In this document: positions 29,801 through 36,808 of the stretch, piece by piece
Numbering within the stretch: the first letter of the stretch is position 1
Layout of the letters: every line of letters begins with the position of its first letter
From: Labilibacter sediminis
GTDB lineage: Bacteria; Bacteroidota; Bacteroidia; Bacteroidales; Marinilabiliaceae
Reading direction: 5' to 3'
Assembly (NCBI RefSeq): GCF_005877885.1
Contig: NZ_VCHY01000003.1
Coordinates: forward strand, 1-64,000
DNA: 64,000 nucleotides
Program-made: the position numbers and the translations under genes
The notes under the pieces: generated by a model
Database searches by the model: none
What the model saw: the letters and a program-made list of their open reading frames with translations, nothing else
What the model was told of the DNA's origin: nothing

Positions 29801-29962
29801 GAAATAATTTTCAATAACCAAAATAGCCATAATTGTAAGTAAAAATATAGCTAGAAGCAGATAAAGTTTAACAATGATTGGTTCACCAAAGACCTTTATT
29901 TTTTTTTGTGATTTTTCAGTATTTACCACCGATATAGATTTATCAAAAATGTGTTGAATCAA
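26831..29962 (-). CDS. Hybrid sensor histidine kinase (two PAS, HisKA, HATPase, two receivers)
   Basis: This 1043-residue membrane kinase has TM1 at about 31-51 and TM2 at about 240-265, with a helical periplasmic sensor between. The PAS domains follow (PISIMITNTKGNVEYVNKGF at about 292, then a second from about 410). The HisKA H-box is FLANMSHEIRTPMNG with His545. The HATPase has GNSIKF, DSGIGIPKD and GGTGLGTSI. The first receiver (about 790-900) is degenerate around VVDNHKTN and IIDSHVF. The second (about 925-1043) is normal (LLVEDNLINQ, DLVLMDVQMPVLNG). It starts 16 bp after a ModA-like lipoprotein gene, likely its ligand-binding partner. A long inverted repeat (26781-26794 with 26825-26838) overlaps its end. 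Confidence 0.9.
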   Translation of the reverse strand: MIQHIFDKSISVVNTEKSQKKIKVFGEPIIVKLYLLLAIFLLTIMAILVIENYFDQNYILKYQKVIHNQEQKQKIDKVLQKNILKLNLLFKDFSGIDHPQQLKNTQNSINGLVAECLNIVDILDNGGTLNEVKPVNLQDQEIITEVIVHEVDEFMGSIPEIRELAPKVNDLQLLASKIAGIIGPNLEKPALDYEKYQQTINFYIKQSETLFSRINEIENQISYEINKNVISLNNASINILNKYNNIKYLSLFFFSLLAAITTYYLIIQIKKVIINRMRAEENNDKLLQAVEQSPISIMITNTKGNVEYVNKGFEDITGYTKAEVLKTNIDLFHDNNGEISPTFWQTIQEGKIWTGEVNNRKKNGELYWEKVLISPVLNKSNTISSFIAIKEDITEKRILTHSLEESIETMKTIMENLPVGILIVNGDKEIIQANDTAAKIMGYKNQREVIEAMKGQDYSEVFITQKEEHVSDPTTRIVVSILEERLEVKQNNRSRSILKNIIPIRLNHENVYLEAFMDISAQKEVQQKEAESNKAKSEFLANMSHEIRTPMNGIIGATELLSNTEMTAEQNNVVSIISRSCENLLNIINDILDFSKIEAGKMKIEPYPFNIRSTIDYLMDQMSFKTNEKGIELISNVEQTIPSILIGDESRLIQVLINLLGNSIKFTSEGEVVLKVEVSKQIGSQMSLHFMVEDSGIGIPKDKLEKIFESFTQADGSTTRKFGGTGLGTSISKMLIELMGGKIWVESPNPNFAWSKENPGSIFHFMLPFVIDKNQSTEELQDKKFKEIKTLVVDNHKTNVLLLKKTLNNWGIISQSCFDEKSAIEAIQKTLDFDLVIIDSHVFSTADESFLFAIKENIPKTKIILFTSDAKWSEKWDFKSIDEVVQKPIKHTQLFQTINEMFFGNEEKSVEEDGGDRSFEEKIKDKIILLVEDNLINQKIAEKMLDKIGLKTAIANNGKEAVEMITSGDFKFDLVLMDVQMPVLNGLDATKALRQHKVTTPIIAMTANAMKGDREVCIEAGMNDYIGKPVKLDDLAMLIDKWL

Positions 29963-29978
29963 TAATTTGGGTATAAAT

Positions 29979-30785
29979 TTAAAAAATTAATGTTTTCCTC
30001 CTATTAAATCCATACTTTCTAAATATTGAAATTCCTTCTTCACCTATTGCGTAGTCGAGAAACTGCCTGGCCAATTGAGGATGATTTGATGTGGATAAAA
30101 TGCCAGCATATATTTCAGAAGGAGATTGGTCAATCTCCGGAATAGGAAATACTTCGGCATATTCTATATTCCCGTTATTATAAATATCGCACTTCCAGTT
30201 GACCACCAGTTGTGCTTCTTTATTTTTTAAACTTTTTACCAATCCCCTGCTGTCTGTGGAAAGTGCAACCACATTTAAAATTACATCATCATACAATCCG
30301 TTTTTCTTTAAAAGAATTCTGGTATCATGGCCCAGGGAACTGGTTTCAGGATTGGCTATAATGACAGCATGTTTTTTTTGTGCCAATGTAGAAAAATCAC
30401 CATTATATCCTGACGGGTTTCCTTTTGCCGTCATCACAACAAGTGGATTATATCCAACAAAAACCGAATCAATAATAAATGGAGACTGATTGCTTTTTAG
30501 TTTTAGAAAACCTGCCCTGGAAGCCGGAAAATAAATATCTCCCTTTAAAGAATAACGAATTAAGCTACTTAAATTTTGAGAACAATCGTTATGTAATTTA
30601 ATTTTACAGTTTAAATTGGTCTCAAACTTGGTTTTTAATTCCATTAAAGCAGGCACCATTGCATTCTCACAGTAAATCAATATCTCTTTATCCTGACTTG
30701 ATGTGTCTATTGAGCTACTTTTCTTCGTTTTTTTACACGAAGCTGAAAAGAACAAAATTAATAATACATAAAGAATGATTCTCAC
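29979..30785 (-). CDS. ModA-like extracytoplasmic solute-binding lipoprotein
   Basis: A 268-residue lipoprotein (LFFSASC, Cys17). The mature part has the start of a type II binding fold (EILIYCENAMVPALMELKTK, where ModA has a similar opening), then GDIYFPASRAGF, FVGYNPLVVMTAKGNPSG, VIIANPETSSLGHDTRILLKK, VVNWKCDIY and a C-terminal hinge segment HPQLARQFLDYAIGEEGISIF. The pattern is that of molybdate/tungstate and related anion-binding proteins. No ABC permease or ATPase gene is near; instead the hybrid kinase follows 16 bp downstream. A sensory partner role is therefore more likely than transport (inference). The ligand is unknown. Confidence 0.78.
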   Translation of the reverse strand: MRIILYVLLILFFSASCKKTKKSSSIDTSSQDKEILIYCENAMVPALMELKTKFETNLNCKIKLHNDCSQNLSSLIRYSLKGDIYFPASRAGFLKLKSNQSPFIIDSVFVGYNPLVVMTAKGNPSGYNGDFSTLAQKKHAVIIANPETSSLGHDTRILLKKNGLYDDVILNVVALSTDSRGLVKSLKNKEAQLVVNWKCDIYNNGNIEYAEVFPIPEIDQSPSEIYAGILSTSNHPQLARQFLDYAIGEEGISIFRKYGFNRRKTLIF

Positions 30786-30903
30786 CGTACTTGTTTTTAG
30801 AACACACTGGCTTTTACGACCTTATAGCATTAGCAAGTTACGGAGAAAGAATAATGTGGAAAGAAATTTTAATCACATAATCACCAGCGTTTGTCAAATA
30901 GAA

Positions 30904-31977
30904 CTAACGTTTAATGAAGTGCTTACGTATCCAGCGCGGCACAATCACTCCTCCAATAAACAGATAAGGATAGTAACTTACAGCCCTCCAGAGAAATGCA
31001 AGGGTTACGCCCGTACCCAAAGGCACAATGCCTGCCAAAAATTCTTTAAACACATATTCGGCAAAACCACTACCTCCCGGAGTTGGACTCACCAACATCA
31101 TAATCCACATGACCAGCTGTTTTCCAAAAACCAACAGGTGATCATCAAGGTTTAGATAAGCAAAACCAAAAAATGAGACAATAATTGTGTTAACAACCCA
31201 ATAACGACTGATCCAGCTTAAGGATGTAGCTAAAAATGCCTGCACCCATTTTTTTAATGGCCAAGTTTTAAATTCTTTGGATGTATTAATTAAGTCAGTG
31301 CCAGATTCATTGGCTCCCGGTCGCCATTTACGTATAATAGGTAGTTTAAAAATCCACAGCAATAGAAATTTTAATCCTCTGGGATTTACAAACAGTCCGT
31401 AGGTAATAATAACTGTGTAAATGAATTTTAATCCATACCCTGTGAGGGTAAATATCATAAAATGGTTTTTATACCAAGGCACATTCTCCTGTATGCCAAA
31501 ACCAAAGATATCGCTGCGCCCTATTAAAATCATCACAATGGGGAAAGCCAGGATAAAAAACAGCTCATCCAGAAAAGAAGTCACCATGACAATGGCTGTA
31601 CTTCGGCCAAGCCTGATTCCTTCTTTGTTTAAGAAGAATATGGCCACACTGGTTCCTCCAATGGCCGATGGTGTAATGGCAGATGTAAATTCCCAAAGCA
31701 TAATAACCGAGAAAGCTTTTCTCCAGGTAAGCTGATTATTGGACAGTAATCGGATTCGAATGATATATCCAAAATCGCGAATAACCATAAAGAGAATAGA
31801 AACAAACAGCCAAAACAGTGTTTGCCAGGTAAATTGCAGCACATCCAGACTCCCTGGTTTATACTCTCGGTAAAGCATAAACGCAGAAAATCCTATTCCT
31901 ATAATCATCGGTAAGATAATTTTAGATGGACGTATGCTTTTAACAATTTTACCGGAGTTATCCTGGGATTGGGTCAT
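30904..31977 (-). CDS. Flippase-like / lysylphosphatidylglycerol synthase TM-domain membrane protein
   Basis: A 357-residue protein with about eight membrane helices (PMIIGIGFSAFMLY, LQFTWQTLFWLFVSILFMVI, LDELFFILAFPIVMILIG, and others). It has the conserved family segments GGTSVAIFFLNKEG near residue 110 and PTPGGSGFAEYVFK near 300, as in the UPF0104/AglD-type domain (PF03706) of MprF N-termini and related transporters. There is no C-terminal synthase domain. Lipid or lipid-linked precursor flipping is the likely role, but no substrate can be read from the sequence. Confidence 0.8.
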   Translation of the reverse strand: MTQSQDNSGKIVKSIRPSKIILPMIIGIGFSAFMLYREYKPGSLDVLQFTWQTLFWLFVSILFMVIRDFGYIIRIRLLSNNQLTWRKAFSVIMLWEFTSAITPSAIGGTSVAIFFLNKEGIRLGRSTAIVMVTSFLDELFFILAFPIVMILIGRSDIFGFGIQENVPWYKNHFMIFTLTGYGLKFIYTVIITYGLFVNPRGLKFLLLWIFKLPIIRKWRPGANESGTDLINTSKEFKTWPLKKWVQAFLATSLSWISRYWVVNTIIVSFFGFAYLNLDDHLLVFGKQLVMWIMMLVSPTPGGSGFAEYVFKEFLAGIVPLGTGVTLAFLWRAVSYYPYLFIGGVIVPRWIRKHFIKR

Positions 31978-32162
31978 AATATTTAAAGGGAATTGTATTT
32001 GAGTTGCAAACCAAAACCATAAAAGTACGCAATTATTGGATAATATGTGATTTATAAAAATAAATTGTAGGATAACATATAACTTACAATATTCTCGTAA
32101 CTAATTTAATGTAGGTAGAAAATGTCATAAATTATATATCTATTTACAAAACAGTATAGAAA

Positions 32163-32196
32163 CAAAAAAGCGTTTACAGTTGTGACCTGTAAACGC
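32163..32196 (-). terminator. Terminator of the chemoreceptor gene
   Basis: GCGTTTACAG (32170-32179) and CTGTAAACGC (32187-32196) form a perfect 10-bp stem with a 7-base loop; on the - strand a TTTTTTG tract follows. It lies 48 bp after the MCP stop. Confidence 0.9.
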
Positions 32197-32243
32197 CTAT
32201 ACTAAATCATAAGATATGGTTTAATCATAGCGCTTAAGAAATG

Positions 32244-33971
32244 CTAAAATGAATCATACTCATCAACAAGTTTCTCCGAATTATTAATCCTAATCTCAAC
32301 TCCTTTCTCCTGCACAAACTCTGATTGTTCTTTTTTATTATTTATTGGATGTTCGTTGGTCGTTCGCAACTTAGCGTTACCTTTTTCATTATCCACCTCA
32401 GTGCTTATCTTAAAGAAGGCTATAATCTCACGAAGTAAGGAAGTCTGTGTTGACATCTCTTCTGAACTGGTAGCCATCTCTTCTGAAGCTGCAGCATTCT
32501 GCTGTGTTACCTTATTCAGCTGATTGATAGCCGAATTAACCTGATCAGCTCCTGTTTTTTGCTCCATGCTTGATGCTGCAATTTCCTGTACAAGGATCGC
32601 TGTCCTCTCAATATCGGGAACCATCTGATTCAACAAATCGCTTGACTTTTCTGTTATCTTAACTCCCTGGAATGAAAGTTTTAATATTTCATCGGCAGCG
32701 GCCTTACTATGGTCTGCCAGTTTTCTGACTTCACCGGCTACTACTGCGAATCCTCTTCCGTGCTCTCCGGCGCGAGCTGCTTCAACCGCTGCGTTAAGAG
32801 CAAGTATATTGGTTTGAAATGCTATATCATTTACAATGGTGATTTTCTCAGATATTTTTTTGATCGTGGCCAGACTCTCATCCGCTGCCTCTTTTACATC
32901 ACTAATGCCTTTAGAAGCTACCATTGCAATTTGCTCCGTTTGTTGTGCATTCTCGGTATTTTGCTGAATGTTAGATGACATTTCTTCCATGGAGGCACTC
33001 ACTTCTTCAGTGGAAGAAGCCTGCTCAGAAGCACCTTGTGATATTTGTTGAGAAACCGTACTTAGTTCAATGCTGGCACTTGCTATATTATCGGTTCCTG
33101 AAATTACATTAGAAACAATCTCATTTAACTTTACTGCCATTTCTTCAAGAAATTTTACCAAACGTCCCACTTCATCGGTTTGCCTATTTGTACTTTTAAC
33201 TGTTAAATCTCCTGCGGCAATTTGTTCCGTTATTAACACTGCTTCTTTAAGCGGACGGGTAATAATGCGATTTATAATGATAGTAAGAAATAATGCAATA
33301 ATAAGCGCAAGGAATAGCGTAATGCTCACTTCCATTTGGGATGCTTTCTGAACCGTAATTGTTTCTGCTATAATCACATCCAACACTTCCTCTTCTAATT
33401 CCTCTTCTAACATCTCCAAACGTGTAATTAATGTTGAGCACACCTCATCAGCTTTTTCATCTAATTTCTCTATTTGAATATGTAATGCCTGATAAGCTGC
33501 CTCATCGTGTACAGATTCAATCTGCTTTATCTTTAATTGATACACTTGCTCAATCAATGGCTTTACATCTTTAACGTAGCTTTTCTCAACCTCGTTTAAA
33601 ACATTAACTAACTGACGTTTATAACTATCAAACTCCATACCCCAGTCATCCAGACTACATATATTAATGGCATTACCCAGGTTTTCATGTACGACTGTAA
33701 TTATTGCTTCACGGTTCTTATTAATATCATTCAAACTGCCCAATTCATCTTGCTCAATAAGCTCCATAATTATCAGCTGCTCACAGCGCAGACTAAACTT
33801 TGCCTCCATAATATTATCGGCAATTGTGGTACTTTGTACTACATCATTGGTATTTTCCTCTAAATGATTAACTATAAATACCTCTCGTAATCCCAGCAAT
33901 AAAAGAATAACTGTAATCACACCAAATCCTATAGCTAGTTTTGTTCCAATATTTAAATTTTTAAATTTCAT
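32244..33971 (-). CDS. Methyl-accepting chemotaxis protein
   Basis: A 575-residue receptor with TM1 at about 13-30, a mainly helical periplasmic sensor to about 205, TM2 (about 208-230, [21 protein letters not shown]) and a HAMP domain ([21 protein letters not shown]). The signalling domain carries the hairpin tip [37 protein letters not shown], the most conserved part of all MCPs. A charged tail without a CheR pentapeptide ends the protein. No che genes occur in the window. The sensor is a probable four-helix bundle, so its ligand cannot be told. The OprB-type porin gene lies just upstream on the same strand. Confidence 0.93.
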   Translation of the reverse strand: MKFKNLNIGTKLAIGFGVITVILLLLGLREVFIVNHLEENTNDVVQSTTIADNIMEAKFSLRCEQLIIMELIEQDELGSLNDINKNREAIITVVHENLGNAINICSLDDWGMEFDSYKRQLVNVLNEVEKSYVKDVKPLIEQVYQLKIKQIESVHDEAAYQALHIQIEKLDEKADEVCSTLITRLEMLEEELEEEVLDVIIAETITVQKASQMEVSITLFLALIIALFLTIIINRIITRPLKEAVLITEQIAAGDLTVKSTNRQTDEVGRLVKFLEEMAVKLNEIVSNVISGTDNIASASIELSTVSQQISQGASEQASSTEEVSASMEEMSSNIQQNTENAQQTEQIAMVASKGISDVKEAADESLATIKKISEKITIVNDIAFQTNILALNAAVEAARAGEHGRGFAVVAGEVRKLADHSKAAADEILKLSFQGVKITEKSSDLLNQMVPDIERTAILVQEIAASSMEQKTGADQVNSAINQLNKVTQQNAAASEEMATSSEEMSTQTSLLREIIAFFKISTEVDNEKGNAKLRTTNEHPINNKKEQSEFVQEKGVEIRINNSEKLVDEYDSF

Positions 33972-33997
33972 GGCATATAATTTTTTCTATCAAATTG

Positions 33998-35164
33998 TTA
34001 AAATGATATATATGATCGTATCAAACCTACCAAAGCATTATTAGTGCCATACTGGGCACCCGGATTTATAATGTATTGGAATTCTGGCTGAACTGTAAAA
34101 TACTTATTGATTTTTGCTTTATACATACACTCAATTGCTGATTCAAAGGTTTTATAAGGCAACAAATTCACATTAGTCAGATGATGACTGATGAGAGCAT
34201 TGGCAATGGCAATACCAAAAACATCATCGCTACGCCGGGTAAAAGGTGAACTAATATTAAAACCAAAGGCCCAATAAAAATCAATCATATTCCTGTCGGA
34301 AGGTGCCACGCCCAATTGTCCGAATGCTCCAATCTTCGACTTATTTTTTTGGCCGAAATGCATTAGATATTGATCTGCCATCAGAAAGCACCCATAGTTA
34401 CCTTTTATCCTAGAAACAGAGTCGCCCAGATTTAGATAGTACCCACTATGGTAATAAGCACCTAATTTATAGCAGCTAGTTGTCTGTTTATCTCCCGATC
34501 CATTGAAATGAATCTCAGCAATAGAGAATAGCCCCTCATCAGCATTCACCTTAATGTTGGTACAATAAGGGTCTTCATCGAGATTAAGAGGATCTCCGTC
34601 ATACACAGCTAATTGGCAGCCTAACTGAGAGGATATAGCATATCTAAGAACCATACCCAACGTATTCTTAGGAAATATAGAAACTGGCATATTAACTGAA
34701 ATAAGGGGCATTATACCAAATGAACTATTAATATATTCCCCTGCATATTCACTGGTCAGGAATTCAGAATTAAGATCATGAACCCCTAAAAGGATACTCA
34801 GCTTATTAAAAGACTGCCTATACCATAGCTGATAGAGGTAAGTATAATTACCATTTTCAATATTGGAAATACATTGTATATCATTAATCATGTTGGCAGA
34901 TGGTCTTGCTCCGTGTGTATTTTCCACCTGAAGGTAAAACTCTCCATTTTTCCACAAGCCAGCATTACCAGTATTAAGCGAAAGGCACAAATCAACCATC
35001 CCCAGATATGCAGAACCCGGATTATGCATACTATTGGAATAACCAAACACATCGCCTGTATAAACCACCTCATAACTTAATGCTTTACCTCCTTCCTGTG
35101 AGATGGCAGACTGACTGCTCACCCAAATGATTACAAACAATAAAAGAAATTTTAGCTGCTGCAT
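33998..35164 (-). CDS. OprB-type carbohydrate-selective porin
   Basis: The start at 35164 (MQQLKFLLLFVIIWVSSQSAIS) gives a 388-residue protein with signal peptide. The longer frame from 35281 would overlap the neighbouring gene and lacks a signal at its N-terminus. The mature part shows strand patterns of an outer-membrane barrel: ALSYEVVYTGDVFGY, GLWKNGEFYLQVENTHG, LWYRQSFNKLSILLGVHDLN, FDIYWAFGFNISSPFT and a last strand ending LVGLIRSYISF with terminal Phe. The GVHDLNSEF and ALNYR-like stretches fit PF04966 (OprB). It may admit sugars or phenolics. The adjacent MCP and response regulators could sense the same substrate (inference). Confidence 0.75.
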   Translation of the reverse strand: MQQLKFLLLFVIIWVSSQSAISQEGGKALSYEVVYTGDVFGYSNSMHNPGSAYLGMVDLCLSLNTGNAGLWKNGEFYLQVENTHGARPSANMINDIQCISNIENGNYTYLYQLWYRQSFNKLSILLGVHDLNSEFLTSEYAGEYINSSFGIMPLISVNMPVSIFPKNTLGMVLRYAISSQLGCQLAVYDGDPLNLDEDPYCTNIKVNADEGLFSIAEIHFNGSGDKQTTSCYKLGAYYHSGYYLNLGDSVSRIKGNYGCFLMADQYLMHFGQKNKSKIGAFGQLGVAPSDRNMIDFYWAFGFNISSPFTRRSDDVFGIAIANALISHHLTNVNLLPYKTFESAIECMYKAKINKYFTVQPEFQYIINPGAQYGTNNALVGLIRSYISF

Positions 35165-35268
35165 CTTAATTGCATTTATACTTATTATTATTGATGGAGT
35201 TAAGTTTTTGAACACCATTGTACCCTCACTGCACTTTTTAATTCCTGGGATAAACAAATATTTATTAA

Positions 35269-35703
35269 CTACATTTTCCATCTTTTACTACTTGAATTTC
35301 GTGAAGGCTTAGCCGAAAAGTATTTACCTCCATGGATCACTGTTTCTATTGCTTCTCTTAACTCGTTAGTTTCAAAATTTTTTAACAAAAAGCCTTTAGC
35401 TCCTGCCAATATCATATCATTCTTATACTTGGAATTGTCATACATACTGAGGGCTATTATTTTTATGGAGTCATTTATTTCAAGTACTTTGCGGGTAGCT
35501 GTAATCCCATCCATCTCAGGCATTTTAATATCCATAAATACCAAATCGGGTATTTCTTGATGTATGTAACACAGGGATTCTTTTGCTGAACACGTTTCAT
35601 CAATCTTACAATACTGAAAAAGGCGTCTTAAGGTCAGTACCAAAGCTTGACGATAGAACTTATTATCATCAACAATAAGTATGTGAATATTCCTTTGTTG
35701 CAT
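35269..35703 (-). CDS. Receiver-only protein (REC domain without output)
   Basis: The receiver domain is complete (IHILIVDDNKFYRQAL, LVFMDIKMPEMDG with the phospho-acceptor Asp58 counted from 35703, LSMYDNS and a lysine in GFLLKN). The protein ends after a short basic tail (SRNSSSKRWKM) where NarL-type regulators continue into an HTH. The start at 35703 (MQQRNI) removes four residues from the frame opening at 35715. The receiver is like that of the NarL regulator at 36151 (GGKYFSA versus GQQYYSA at the end), so it may be a shortened relative serving as a phosphate sink for the CHASE kinase. It could also be a remnant of a gene deletion. Confidence 0.75.
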   Translation of the reverse strand: MQQRNIHILIVDDNKFYRQALVLTLRRLFQYCKIDETCSAKESLCYIHQEIPDLVFMDIKMPEMDGITATRKVLEINDSIKIIALSMYDNSKYKNDMILAGAKGFLLKNFETNELREAIETVIHGGKYFSAKPSRNSSSKRWKM

Positions 35704-36150
35704 ACACTTAAACATACTACAACAAAACTACCCGCGAACACGAATACAAACAACTACATACCTACGTAAATCTGAGCTAACATAAATTACGTGCATGTAC
35801 TAAATAAATTGAGTATAACTACGTAGATAAACGAGTCAACAGGTCTGTTATAGATTCTGATGATGCCAATGTGGAAACTAGATCACGTTACAAAACCATC
35901 AGAAAGGTTTTGTGCGAATATTATAGCTTGTTTTGGTTTAGCCCTTGGGACAATGCTTTAAATAAGTAGATTGCTTTTGTATCGGACTATTTATTAATAT
36001 GTTTTTTGCTTCTTTTTTTTTCATCACAAACAAAAAGAAAATCAGCTCCGGGACGAAACTCCAATAAATCAATAATACATAGTACATTATTGATATTGAA
36101 TTTACGACTCCATTAAACCTTGAATTAAAGCAACTTAGATAGATTACTGA
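35704..36150. other. Spacer between the two response-regulator genes
   Basis: About 440 bases with no ORF over 40 codons that I trust. There are several TACGTA-like words (near 35760, 35790 and 35820), which may be regulator binding sites or promoter elements for the receiver-only gene. A TTTTTTTT run lies near 36010. No RNA gene is recognisable. Confidence 0.4.
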
Positions 36151-36795
36151 TTAGAAATTAATCATCCCATTTTGGACAGCATAAGCAATGAGTTGAGCCG
36201 TATTTTTAGAGCCTATTTTCATATTAATATTAGCCCGATGTGTAGTTACAGTGCGCAGGCTTATAAATAATTTATCTGCAATTTCCTGATTAATATATCC
36301 CTGCGCAACATATTTAATGATTTCAACTTCTCGTTTAGTAAGCTTTGAGACCTTATCCTCCATAGGAATGTCCTTTTTTACATACTGATTGGTAAAAAAA
36401 GGCATAAATTCGGCAGAATAATATTGCTGCCCTTTTGATACGGTTTGTAAAGCCATCTCAAGCTCTTTTATTTCTGCATTTTTTAATAAAAAGCCATCTA
36501 CTCCGATCTCCAGCATTCGTTTAAAATTCTCTTCGTCCCCAAACATTGACAAAACGATAATTTTGGTCTGTGGCAGTACAATATGTAATTGTTTCGCAGC
36601 CTCAATCCCATCCATCTCAGGCATTTTAATATCCATGATCACTACATCAGGTTTTTTCAGTTTGGCTTCTTCAAGCAACTCGATACCATTTGATGCTTCA
36701 CCAACAACTTCAGCATATTTAAGACGATTAATGGTCATTATTACTCCTTTACGGAAGAATGCATGATCATCAACCACAATAATTTTAAGCTTCAT
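36151..36795 (-). CDS. NarL/LuxR-family response regulator
   Basis: A 214-residue regulator: receiver domain with Asp55 (VVIMDIKMPEMDG), Thr/Ser switch in VLSMFGDE and lysine in GFLLKNAEIKE, then a linker and a LuxR-type HTH (KLTKREVEIIKYVAQGYINQEIADKLFISLRTVTTHRAN). The gene starts 13 bp after the CHASE-PAS kinase, a standard cognate pair. DNA targets are unknown; the OprB gene and the receiver-only gene nearby are candidates. Confidence 0.93.
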   Translation of the reverse strand: MKLKIIVVDDHAFFRKGVIMTINRLKYAEVVGEASNGIELLEEAKLKKPDVVIMDIKMPEMDGIEAAKQLHIVLPQTKIIVLSMFGDEENFKRMLEIGVDGFLLKNAEIKELEMALQTVSKGQQYYSAEFMPFFTNQYVKKDIPMEDKVSKLTKREVEIIKYVAQGYINQEIADKLFISLRTVTTHRANINMKIGSKNTAQLIAYAVQNGMINF

Positions 36796-36808
36796 AGTAT
36801 AATATTCA

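Noticed and set aside
30775-31155. 126-codon + strand ORF
   Set aside because: Mostly antisense to the flippase-like gene and compositionally odd; no signal or motif.
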